Positions 1 to 5,548 of a stretch of 8,973 nucleotides of DNA are shown here, one piece after another (position 1 is the first letter of the stretch; each line of letters opens with the position of its first letter). The stretch comes from Acidimicrobiia bacterium (GTDB taxonomy: Bacteria; Actinomycetota; Acidimicrobiia; Spongiisociales; SHLN01), in contig JAUXJL010000065.1 in assembly GCA_030624805.1 (NCBI GenBank), forward strand, positions 1 to 8,973. The letters run 5' to 3'. A program made the position numbers and the translations under genes. The notes beneath the pieces are model-generated. The model was not told the origin of the DNA and made no database searches. It saw nothing but the letters and a program-made list of their open reading frames with translations.

Positions 1-1
1 A

Positions 2-514
2 GATGCCCATGCTCAGTGGCTGATCGTGGAGCAACTCACAGAAGAAATGGCCGAGCGGCGGGCCATGGTCGCGAAAGCCGAGGCGGCATACGAACCACTG
101 GTGGCCGAACGGTCAATGATCGATCGGGAGCTCGACGCATTCCGTGCCGAACATGGTGGCTCGCCGGCCGAACTCTACGATCTCGTCGACGTTCATCGTC
201 GCCATATCAAAGTTCTCGACACCACAGTTGCCTCACTGACCCGGTTGATTGATCTCCGGCGAGCGGCGCTCGATGAGAGGTTGTGGGTCCGCGTCGAACA
301 GCTTCGCGACTGGGGTCTCGTATCGACGATCCCCAAGGGGGCCGAGACGATGGTGGCAGCCATCCAACAGGCCCGCGATGTTGCCCTGCTCGAAAACGTA
401 GGCCTGGACCGCGCTGAATTACAGGCCTTGGCCAAGAAGGGATCGCGGCAGGTGGCTGCGCTCACCCGACGGCTCGATCTGTTGGATGGCGGGCCGGTCG
501 CCCAGCGTCGATAG
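2..514 (+). CDS. Hypothetical helical protein, 5'-truncated by the window edge
   Basis: The reading frame is open from base 2 to the TAG at 512-514, so about 170 residues are visible and the real start probably lies upstream. A GTG at 26 could serve as a start, but nothing like a Shine-Dalgarno precedes it and in-frame codons (D-A-H-A-Q-W-L-I) continue to the left edge. The protein is rich in Glu, Arg, Ala and Leu, with heptad-like stretches such as EQLTEEMAERRAMVAKAEA and a segment near VASLTRLIDLRRAALDERL. A mainly alpha-helical, possibly coiled-coil, soluble protein is likely. No membrane segment or catalytic motif is visible, and I do not recognise the family. It converges on the carboxypeptidase gene with only 12 bases between the two stop codons. 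That it is a real gene is fairly sure from length and composition; its function is unknown. Confidence 0.6.
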   Translation, partial: DAHAQWLIVEQLTEEMAERRAMVAKAEAAYEPLVAERSMIDRELDAFRAEHGGSPAELYDLVDVHRRHIKVLDTTVASLTRLIDLRRAALDERLWVRVEQLRDWGLVSTIPKGAETMVAAIQQARDVALLENVGLDRAELQALAKKGSRQVAALTRRLDLLDGGPVAQRR

Positions 515-526
515 GCCGCTGGCGGG

Positions 527-1891
527 TCAGACGGGATCCGGCGCGGCGTGGTTTGCCAACTCCGTGACGAATTGATCCATGACCGGGACCGCCGCGCCGG
601 ATGTTTGTCCGTTGACGACAAACGAAAAAGCGATCTCACGGCCCGATTGGTCGGTCAGTAGCCCGCTCAAGGAGCGCCCACCGATGATCGACCCGGTCTT
701 GGCGCGGACGTTCCCGGCAGTGGCCCGACCCCCGAGCCGCCCCGACAGGGTGCCGGTTTGCCCCGCGATCGCCAGCGAATCTCGAAAAGTCGTCCACCAG
801 GCCGCTCCCTGGGCGGCCACGATCAGCTCCTGCCACTCGCCGGCAGAGCGCACACTGGCCCGGCTCAACCCGGACCCATCTCCTGAGTGCCCACTGAGAC
901 TGAGGCCGAGGGTCGCCACATATTGTTCGATGGCTGCCAACCCGGCCACGGTGCTGCCCTGCCCGCCGGTAACGAATCCAATCTCGCGTACCAGGGCCTC
1001 GGCGATCTCATTGTCGCTTCGGGTCAGAAGCCTTTTCACCAGATCATCTCTGGTAATTGATTCGAGTGTCGCAAGCGTGCGGGCTCCCACCGGGCGGGGG
1101 CCCAGAACGGTTGGCCCCTTCACCGTGACGCCGGCTCGCTGCAAGGCCGTTCTCAGCAACTCGGCGTTGCCGAGGTCGGGTTGGGCGAGAAAGCTGGCGT
1201 CGGTGCGGTGACGGTTGTCATCCACTACGAACGTGGAGAGGGGTCCCACGTAGGTGGGCATTTGCCAGTCCTGCCAGCCTGGAGCCAGCCGGGCGGAGTC
1301 ATAGCGGGTGGCGTCCACAATGAGGGACCCGGCCACCGTGGTCACCTGGGTTGCCACTCTCGCTGCCAGGTCATCGAGGCTGGTGCTAGTCAGTGTGGGG
1401 TCACCCCCGGCGATCACAACGAGGTCCTCGCCTGACAGCGCCACCTCAGTAGTGAACGCGAAGTCGGGAGCCAACAGTCCGAGCGCTCCTACGCCGGTGA
1501 GCAATTTCTGATTGGATACCGGGTAGAGCTCCAAACCCGGGTTGTTGGCAAAAACCACCCCATCGCCGTCAATCCAAACTGAGACGCTGACGTCGAGGCC
1601 GGCCAGGTGCGGGTCCTCCATGTGATCCTCCAAGTCGTCCAGAAGATCCGGGAAGGGGTGTGGCTCGGGTCGGGGGGCCCGGGCGGGCACCGTCGGCTCC
1701 GGGATGAGCATTGTCGAGGTGGTCGATGGCGGAATGTGCGCAGGCGACGAGGCGACCGGGGGGCTGAAAACGATCGTGGCCGTATCTTCACCCGGTGGGG
1801 AAGTGACTTCTTCGACCGCGCCGGGTCGGAAACCGACCCCGCCGGTGATGAGCAATACCACTACCACGAATAGGCCAGAGATCCTTCGCAT
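527..1891 (-). CDS. dacB: D-alanyl-D-alanine carboxypeptidase/endopeptidase, peptidase family S13 (PBP4/DacB type)
   Basis: This 454-residue protein should act outside the membrane, hydrolysing the terminal D-Ala of peptidoglycan stem peptides or D-Ala-mDAP cross-links. The three penicillin-binding motifs are present in order: S126-N-Q-K129 with the nucleophile Ser126, S292-D-N294, and K398-T-G400. The S13 signature DGSGLSR is at 338-344. Residues 1-21 are a basic, then hydrophobic, signal peptide or membrane anchor with no lipobox cysteine. A Pro/Ser/Thr-rich linker (about 43-83) leads to the catalytic domain. Family S13 carries a large insertion between the SxxK and SxN motifs; the 166-residue spacing here fits that. 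The ATG at 1891 gives the signal peptide. It has no Shine-Dalgarno, but a TAATCT hexamer ends 8 nt upstream, suggesting a leaderless mRNA. The gene lies 102 bp downstream of the amidohydrolase. The symbol is by family; an actinobacterial locus name would differ. Confidence 0.93.
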   Translation of the reverse strand: MRRISGLFVVVVLLITGGVGFRPGAVEEVTSPPGEDTATIVFSPPVASSPAHIPPSTTSTMLIPEPTVPARAPRPEPHPFPDLLDDLEDHMEDPHLAGLDVSVSVWIDGDGVVFANNPGLELYPVSNQKLLTGVGALGLLAPDFAFTTEVALSGEDLVVIAGGDPTLTSTSLDDLAARVATQVTTVAGSLIVDATRYDSARLAPGWQDWQMPTYVGPLSTFVVDDNRHRTDASFLAQPDLGNAELLRTALQRAGVTVKGPTVLGPRPVGARTLATLESITRDDLVKRLLTRSDNEIAEALVREIGFVTGGQGSTVAGLAAIEQYVATLGLSLSGHSGDGSGLSRASVRSAGEWQELIVAAQGAAWWTTFRDSLAIAGQTGTLSGRLGGRATAGNVRAKTGSIIGGRSLSGLLTDQSGREIAFSFVVNGQTSGAAVPVMDQFVTELANHAAPDPV

Positions 1892-1899
1892 CGGGCAAG

Positions 1900-1905
1900 A
1901 GATTA
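1900..1905 (-). promoter_or_regulatory. Candidate -10 element for the S13 carboxypeptidase (leaderless)
   Basis: On the minus strand the hexamer TAATCT matches the actinobacterial -10 pattern TANNNT. It ends 8 nt before the ATG at 1891, which would place the transcription start at or next to the A of the start codon. A -35-like TTGATT occupies 1921-1926, with a 15-nt spacer that is shorter than ideal. The absence of any Shine-Dalgarno before this ATG supports leaderless initiation. This is inferred from pattern only. Confidence 0.4.
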
Positions 1906-1973
1906 CGAGCGATGCGGATCAATCAATGACAGGCACCTTCAATCGTCCCGGTTTACGGGGGGATGGGCTCCCT

Positions 1974-1989
1974 GCTGGCCCTGGCCAGC
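1974..1989 (-). terminator. Small GC-rich hairpin after the amidohydrolase stop
   Basis: GCTGGC and GCCAGC form a 6-bp stem around a 4-nt loop (or 7 bp around 2 nt), starting 4 bp beyond the amidohydrolase stop codon at 1994. No T-run follows on the minus strand, so it is not a canonical intrinsic terminator. It might be a weak attenuating or transcript-end structure. The rest of the 1892-1993 gap holds the promoter candidate of the downstream gene and nothing else recognisable. Confidence 0.3.
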
Positions 1990-1993
1990 GGCT

Positions 1994-3196
1994 TCACCCA
2001 ACGAGCCGAGTTCCTTCCTTCCAGACCTGTTCGATCCCGTCTGCCAATCTGTCGAACTCGAGCGGGTCGGTCGCGCTGATGACGAGGTCGGCCAGCTTGC
2101 CGGCCTCGAGCGAGCCGAGGTCCTCTTCGAGACCCATCAGCCGGGCTGCATGTATGGTGGCTGCCGCGAAGGCCTGGTCCGGGTTTTGGCCGTTGGCAAC
2201 CATGAGCGACAGCTCGCCCAGATTGGAACCGTGCGGCGTCACCGCGCTGTCCGTGCCCATGGCAATATTCACGCCCGCCTCGACTGCCTTCCGGAACGAC
2301 TCCTTATGGATCTCGACGACCTCTCCGGCCTTGCGAATCGATGCCTCGGGGATTTGGGCGCCGTCCTCGACTGCTTTTTGGACGCCGGTCGGCGCCAACA
2401 GAGTCGGCACGAGATATGTGCCGCGGTCCAGCATCAGCCCGATGGCCTCATCGTCGAGGTAAATGCCGTGATCGATCGAACGGATCCCAGCCCGAACGGC
2501 GTTCTTGATGCCGTCGGCGGCCTGGGCATGGGCCATGACCCAGATCCCGGCGGCGGCGGCCTCAGTGACCAGAACCTCCAGCTCTAAGGGCGAGTAGTGG
2601 GCGTCGGTGGGCTCGTCCCGGGGCGATATGACCCCGCCTGATGTGGCAACTTTGATGACGTCGGCACCGGAGCGAACCAGCTCGCGGACCTTCTTCCGGA
2701 CCTCGTCGGGGCCGTCCGCGATTCCATCGGGCCTGCCGGGATACGGGGGTGCGAGCACGACTGGAGTGCCGGAGGGGTTCCACCCGTCGCCGTGGCCTCC
2801 AGTTTGGCTCATCATCGCCACTGAGATCTGCATGCGCGGTCCGGGGATCAGTTCGTCCTCGACCGCTTCTTTCATGCCAAGGTCGGCGCCGCCCGCGTCC
2901 CGAACGGTGGTGATACCGACCTCGAGGGTGCGTGCCATGTTCCCTATCGCGAGATAGAAGTTGTAGGAGAGGGGGGTGTGGATGTGGCGCCACAGGTTGA
3001 TGTGCGTGTATGCGAGGTGGACGTGGCAGTCGAACAGCCCTGGGAACAGGTACTTCCCGGTGCAGTCAACGGCTTCATCGCCGTCGAGACCCGATCCGAT
3101 TTCTATGATCCGGTCGCCCTCTATGACGAGGTCGGTGTCTAATCGACCGAGCACCGGGTCGACGACGGTCCCGCCTGCAAATAGCGTTTTAGTCAT
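1994..3196 (-). CDS. Metal-dependent amidohydrolase, Xaa-Pro dipeptidase (prolidase)-like
   Basis: A complete 400-residue member of the amidohydrolase superfamily (COG1228-like). The N- and C-terminal beta-sandwich parts flank a TIM barrel. Visible metal-site residues are H58-x-H60 after the PGLFD motif, K182 (IKVATSGG, the usual carboxylated-lysine position), H223 (MAHAQ), H243 (DHG) and D316 (GTDS), which together fit a binuclear zinc centre. QTGGHGD around H135 and the ATSGGVISP segment resemble the imidazolonepropionase-like subgroup that includes Xaa-Pro dipeptidases acting on Xaa-Pro or N-acyl amino acids. The true substrate cannot be read from sequence. There is no signal peptide, so it should be cytoplasmic. 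The ATG at 3196 has a GGAGG (3201-3205) at proper distance. That ribosome site lies inside a perfect dyad, described separately. It may be cotranscribed with the carboxypeptidase 102 bp downstream. Confidence 0.9.
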   Translation of the reverse strand: MTKTLFAGGTVVDPVLGRLDTDLVIEGDRIIEIGSGLDGDEAVDCTGKYLFPGLFDCHVHLAYTHINLWRHIHTPLSYNFYLAIGNMARTLEVGITTVRDAGGADLGMKEAVEDELIPGPRMQISVAMMSQTGGHGDGWNPSGTPVVLAPPYPGRPDGIADGPDEVRKKVRELVRSGADVIKVATSGGVISPRDEPTDAHYSPLELEVLVTEAAAAGIWVMAHAQAADGIKNAVRAGIRSIDHGIYLDDEAIGLMLDRGTYLVPTLLAPTGVQKAVEDGAQIPEASIRKAGEVVEIHKESFRKAVEAGVNIAMGTDSAVTPHGSNLGELSLMVANGQNPDQAFAAATIHAARLMGLEEDLGSLEAGKLADLVISATDPLEFDRLADGIEQVWKEGTRLVG

Positions 3197-3214
3197 GGCA
3201 CCTCCGTGGTGCCA
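3196..3214 (-). promoter_or_regulatory. Perfect 7-bp dyad covering the ribosome-binding site and start of the amidohydrolase
   Basis: TGGCACC (3196-3202) and GGTGCCA (3208-3214) are exact inverted repeats around a 5-bp centre. On the minus-strand transcript the 3' arm contains part of the GGAGG ribosome site, and the stem ends with the A of the AUG. If transcribed whole, it would hide the ribosome site in a hairpin. If transcription starts inside it, it is better read as a repressor operator, because a TANNNT hexamer (TAGGGT, 3215-3220) abuts it. The symmetry is directly visible; the role is inferred. Confidence 0.4.
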
Positions 3215-3268
3215 ACCCTATCGCTCCCACTTGAGGTGCTACTCGGGACCGCACAGCTTGGCATTCCT

Positions 3269-3274
3269 TAAGAT
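3269..3274 (+). promoter_or_regulatory. Candidate -10 element for the leader ORF and membrane-protein operon
   Basis: TAAGAT matches TANNNT and ends 7 nt before the ATG at 3282. No Shine-Dalgarno precedes that ATG, and no -35 element is visible at the proper distance. The geometry is the one expected of a leaderless actinobacterial transcript. It lies in the 144-bp divergent region 3197-3340, which also holds the amidohydrolase dyad and ribosome site. Confidence 0.35.
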
Positions 3275-3281
3275 TGTGGCC

Positions 3282-3341
3282 ATGGCTGAACTCACGTTCC
3301 CGCCGGCCATCAGCCGGGTCACCCACCGGACGGCCGCCTGA
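3282..3341 (+). CDS. Possible 19-residue leader peptide, coupled to the membrane-protein gene
   Basis: A short ORF encodes MAELTFPPAISRVTHRTAA. It starts 7 nt after a -10-like TAAGAT and ends in TGATG, so its stop overlaps the ATG of the membrane-protein gene by one base. The larger gene lacks a Shine-Dalgarno of its own, so translation of this ORF by ribosomes entering at a leaderless 5' end, followed by termination-reinitiation, would explain how the operon is translated. Leaderless small ORFs of this sort are known from mycobacteria. The peptide has no obvious attenuator residues such as a run of one amino acid. It is too short to judge by coding statistics, so the existence of the product is inferred from arrangement alone. 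Confidence 0.35.
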   Translation: MAELTFPPAISRVTHRTAA

Positions 3342-3706
3342 TGCTGAACCAGCGCATGACGCTCACCTACGTCGTTACCTACCTCACGGTTGGAGGCCTC
3401 GGGTTATTGGTGTTCCCCCGGTTGGCTCGAGACTTACTGCTATCGAACGCCGAGTACGAAGACGTTGGGTTTCGCCTCGCCGGGGTGATGATGCTGGCGC
3501 TCGCCTATCTCGTGTGGAACATCGTGCGCTACGAGGATTGGAAGTACTACCCGGCCTCCATCTACCTTCGAGCCGCCATCGTCGTCGTATTGACGGTCCT
3601 GTTCGTAGACACTGAGGACCCCATGTTCCTCGTGCTGGACGCCATTGTGTTGCTTGGGCTGATTCCATCGATCTACGTCCAATTCTTCCAAACACCCAAG
3701 ACGTGA
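3341..3706 (+). CDS. Small four-helix integral membrane protein of unknown function
   Basis: This 121-residue protein has four hydrophobic stretches, at about 8-28, 43-62, 73-90 and 94-115, linked by short charged loops (RLARDLLLSNAEYED, RYEDWKYYP, DTEDP). It should sit in the cytoplasmic membrane with both ends on the same side. No catalytic, metal-binding or transport signature is visible and I do not recognise the family; small DoxX-like or DUF-type four-helix proteins look similar in outline. ATG 3341 is the first start after an in-frame stop at 3287-3289 and overlaps the stop of a 19-codon ORF; ATG 3356 is an alternative start. Its TGA overlaps the GTG of the thioesterase gene (GTGA), so the two are almost certainly cotranscribed and translationally coupled. 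Confidence 0.75.
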   Translation: MLNQRMTLTYVVTYLTVGGLGLLVFPRLARDLLLSNAEYEDVGFRLAGVMMLALAYLVWNIVRYEDWKYYPASIYLRAAIVVVLTVLFVDTEDPMFLVLDAIVLLGLIPSIYVQFFQTPKT

Positions 3707-4482
3707 GCCTCGCTGCCGCCACCGGCGTAACTGCCACGGGGCCCGACCGGTATGCGGCATCGATAGCACCCGGCTGGGATATCCTTGGCAACGCCAACGG
3801 TGGCTACCTGCTCGCCATTGCGGCGAGAGCGGCATCTGAGGCGGCGGGCGGCAGAAAACCAGCGACGGTCACGGCTCACTACCTGGCGCCTGGTAAACCC
3901 GGCCCGGTGACGATCGAAACCAACGTCGAGAAGCACGGCCGTCGGTTTACGACCGTAAGAGCAACCATGTCTGACAGCAGTCGCCCATTGGTATCACTCC
4001 TGGGGAGCTTCACCGACGGATTGGTGGCCGTGAGCCCGGTCGAACGGATCGAGGCGGAGCCTCCCGACATGCCCACCGCCGAGGAGAGCATCCCGGTCAT
4101 TCCCACTGAGACGTTTCCGCCACCGTTCATGGAGAAAGTTGAGTTGCGGTTGCATCCCGAGGACGCCACCGGCACCGGCATCCCCCGCTACCGCGGATGG
4201 TTCCGACTCCCGGACGACGAACCCATCGACAGCTTCGGATTGCTGGTCGCGGTCGACGCCTTCCCACCCAGCATCTTCAACGCCCAGCTATCCGTTGCCT
4301 GGACACCGACCTTGGAGCTGACGGCCCATATACGAAGGAAACCCGAGCCGGGGTGGCTGCGCTGCCAGTTCACTAGCCGCTTCATCAGTGGCGGGTACCT
4401 CGAGGAGGACGGGGAGGTGTGGGACGGCTCCGGCCGGCTCGTCGCCCAGTCCCGCCAGCTGGCGCTGCTGCCACCCGGGTAG
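3703..4482 (+). CDS. TesB-like acyl-CoA thioesterase (double hotdog, 4HBT_3-type)
   Basis: A 259-residue cytoplasmic protein expected to hydrolyse acyl-CoA thioesters to free acid and CoA. The first hotdog half shows the typical NGGYLLAIAARAA helix (32-44), then AHYLAPGKPGPVTIETNVEKHGRR (58-81). The second half shows VDAFPPS (184-190), WTPTLELTAHIRRKP (200-214), and a terminal strand with Q252 in LVAQSRQLAL, which aligns with the catalytic Gln of E. coli TesB. At the position of the TesB catalytic Asp in the xLDxxxxF-type strand there is Glu205, a substitution that I believe is common among actinobacterial relatives. The chain length of the substrate cannot be told. The GTG start at 3703 overlaps the upstream TGA by 3 bases, so expression depends on the membrane-protein gene. 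TesB itself is about 286 residues, so this is slightly short but intact. Confidence 0.85.
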   Translation: MSLAAATGVTATGPDRYAASIAPGWDILGNANGGYLLAIAARAASEAAGGRKPATVTAHYLAPGKPGPVTIETNVEKHGRRFTTVRATMSDSSRPLVSLLGSFTDGLVAVSPVERIEAEPPDMPTAEESIPVIPTETFPPPFMEKVELRLHPEDATGTGIPRYRGWFRLPDDEPIDSFGLLVAVDAFPPSIFNAQLSVAWTPTLELTAHIRRKPEPGWLRCQFTSRFISGGYLEEDGEVWDGSGRLVAQSRQLALLPPG

Positions 4483-4490
4483 GCCCGACT

Positions 4491-4503
4491 ACGCCGTAGG
4501 CGT
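4491..4503 (+). terminator. Short hairpin after the thioesterase stop
   Basis: ACGCC and GGCGT form a perfect 5-bp stem around a GTA loop, 9 bp after the TAG at 4480-4482. No U-tract follows, so it is at most a weak or factor-assisted transcript end. The 69-bp gap also holds the strong ribosome site of the next gene. Confidence 0.25.
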
Positions 4504-4537
4504 GACTCGGCTCGCCGCGCTTGGTAGGTTCCGGATG

Positions 4538-4546
4538 AAGGAGGAG
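4538..4546 (+). promoter_or_regulatory. Strong Shine-Dalgarno of the first VOC gene
   Basis: AAGGAGGAG lies 5 nt before the ATG at 4552, one of the best ribosome sites in the window. It shows that this gene starts its own translation, unlike the coupled genes upstream. Confidence 0.8.
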
Positions 4547-4551
4547 CGACC

Positions 4552-4920
4552 ATGGCACGCCCAATACATTTCGAACTTCCGGTAGACGACCCCGCCCGAG
4601 CCGCCGGCTTCTACGAGAAGCTGTTCGGCTGGGACATCCAGCAATGGGAGGGTGCTCCCTACTGGTTGGTGACCTCCGGGCCCGACTCCGAGCCTGGCAT
4701 CAATGGCGCCCTCGGGCAGCGATCAGATGACCTGCCCGTCCCGGTGTTTGTGCTCGGTGTTGACGACATCGATACGTCGATGACCGAAGTGGCGGCTGCC
4801 GGCGCCACTCTCGTGTCACCCAAGATCCCAATCCCCGGCGTCGGGTATTCGGCCTATTTCACCGACACCGAAGGCAACCGCATCGGCCTCTTTCAGGGCG
4901 ACGAATCGGTAACCGCCTAG
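4552..4920 (+). CDS. VOC (glyoxalase/bleomycin-resistance fold) family protein
   Basis: A compact 122-residue, single-domain vicinal-oxygen-chelate protein of the COG3324 kind. It opens with IHFELPVDDPARAAGFYEKLFGW (5-27), the beta-alpha unit typical of the fold, then PVFVLGVDDID (63-74), and ends with YFTDTEGNRIGLFQ (102-115). His6 is the usual first metal ligand. The last-strand position where glyoxalase-type members have Glu is Gly112 here (NRIGLFQ), as in other COG3324 proteins, so a classical two-His two-Glu metal site is incomplete. The substrate is unknown; dimers of such domains act in lyase, dioxygenase or resistance reactions. The ATG at 4552 follows a very good ribosome site. The stop codon shares the tetranucleotide CTAG with the stop of the opposing VOC gene. 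Confidence 0.88.
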   Translation: MARPIHFELPVDDPARAAGFYEKLFGWDIQQWEGAPYWLVTSGPDSEPGINGALGQRSDDLPVPVFVLGVDDIDTSMTEVAAAGATLVSPKIPIPGVGYSAYFTDTEGNRIGLFQGDESVTA

Positions 4921-5333
4921 GTCAACGGGCAGTAGACGAGTAGCTCTACACCGAGCGGATCGCGCACCGGGCAGTACCGGACCGGGACGCCCATGAACTG
5001 ATCGGTCGGTTCGGGGCCGGTTCCTCCCGCCTCGATGAAGGCGGCTTGCAGTCGGTCGGCTTCTGCGGGCGTTGCGGTGACGAACGGCACCTCGACCCCG
5101 AGCGGGTTGCCCTCGCTGCCGCGTAAGAGGGTGAGCCAGCTGTCACCAACCGCCCATGACTTGGTGCCATCTCCTTCGACATAGACGGGCGGGCCCAGCA
5201 CCTCCTGGTAGAAGCCAACGGCTGCCTCGTAGTCCTCGTAGAACAGGGCCACCCCATGAATGCCGGTGAACTGGAACCGCGCCGGGGGGGCCGGCTCGAC
5301 GAAGTACTTCTTCCGGTATGTCTCGTAATCCAC
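4917..5333 (-). CDS. VOC family protein (glyoxalase/dioxygenase-like)
   Basis: A 138-residue single-domain VOC protein. Fold landmarks are FTGIHGVALFYEDYEAAVGFYQEVLG (22-47), WAVGDSWLTLLRG (60-72) and VRYCPVRDPLGVELLVY (118-134). His26 and Glu130 occupy the usual metal-ligand positions of the first and last strands, so metal binding is plausible. The substrate is unknown. The chosen GTG start at 5333 has GGAGG 5 nt upstream (5339-5343). The frame stays open further up to 5465, but that part runs through the palindromic repeat array and gives low-complexity Gly/Pro/Leu sequence, so it is not coding. The gene is only distantly similar to the convergent VOC gene, so it is not a recent duplicate. 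It lies 195 bp downstream of the SRPBCC gene on the same strand, separated by the repeat array. Confidence 0.86.
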   Translation of the reverse strand: MDYETYRKKYFVEPAPPARFQFTGIHGVALFYEDYEAAVGFYQEVLGPPVYVEGDGTKSWAVGDSWLTLLRGSEGNPLGVEVPFVTATPAEADRLQAAFIEAGGTGPEPTDQFMGVPVRYCPVRDPLGVELLVYCPLT

Positions 5334-5338
5334 CTGGG

Positions 5339-5343
5339 CCTCC
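5339..5343 (-). promoter_or_regulatory. Ribosome-binding site that fixes the start of the second VOC gene
   Basis: GGAGG on the minus strand, 5 nt before GTG 5333, decides for the short form of the protein over the extended frame reaching 5465. Confidence 0.75.
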
Positions 5344-5391
5344 AACCTCGAGCCAAGCTGACCATGCTGTCCAATCGTGCACTTGCCCAGC

Positions 5392-5548
5392 AACCTAGAG
5401 GGATACCCAACCCGAAGGGTTCCCCAACTCGGGGGATTGCCCAATCCGAAGGTTTGCCCGGCCAACCTAAAGGGTTGCCCCTGCAGTTGCGTAGCAACTG
5501 CTTAGCAACCCGAAGGGTTGCCAACTGCTTAGGAAGCCGAAGGCTTCC
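5392..5548. repeat. Array of short palindromic units (about 17-bp period)
   Basis: Seven related units occur here. Five are in register, beginning at 5392, 5409, 5426, 5443 (17-bp steps) and 5464 (21-bp step), followed by units at 5507 and around 5534. The consensus is AACCCGAAGGGTT followed by about CCCC or GCCC. Units at 5409-5421 and 5507-5519 are identical perfect palindromes with a GAA centre (TTC on the minus strand); the one at 5505-5521 extends to a 7-bp stem. The unit at 5532-5548 is a 7-bp stem of different sequence with the same GAA centre. Units at 5426 and 5443 are degenerate. Between units five and six is an 8-bp hairpin (5483-5501). The array fills most of the 195-bp gap between two minus-strand genes and reaches the last codons of the upstream one. 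It could work as RNA hairpins (stability, termination), as binding sites, or be a REP-like element. It is not CRISPR. Confidence 0.8.
5483..5501. repeat. Perfect 8-bp inverted repeat inside the array
   Basis: GCAGTTGC and GCAACTGC form an exact 8-bp stem around GTA. It is unrelated to the 17-bp unit except for GCAA/TTGC ends. Its right arm is part of an 11-bp direct repeat, CAACTGCTTAG, found at 5495-5505 and again at 5522-5532, so the sixth unit is bracketed by identical 11-mers. Confidence 0.75.

Noticed and set aside
1704..2462. 252-codon plus-strand open frame across the carboxypeptidase-amidohydrolase junction
   Set aside because: It is antisense to both well-supported genes, Ser/Pro/Arg-rich, and has no motif.
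5334..5524. N-terminal extension of the second VOC protein through the repeat array (open frame to 5465, and another frame to 5524)
   Set aside because: The extension translates palindromic repeats, is low in complexity and has no ribosome site; GTG 5333 has GGAGG 5 nt upstream and begins just before the VOC domain.
5392..5548. CRISPR array
   Set aside because: Units are about 13-17 bp, nearly contiguous and palindromic, with no unique spacers of 25-40 bp and no cas genes nearby.
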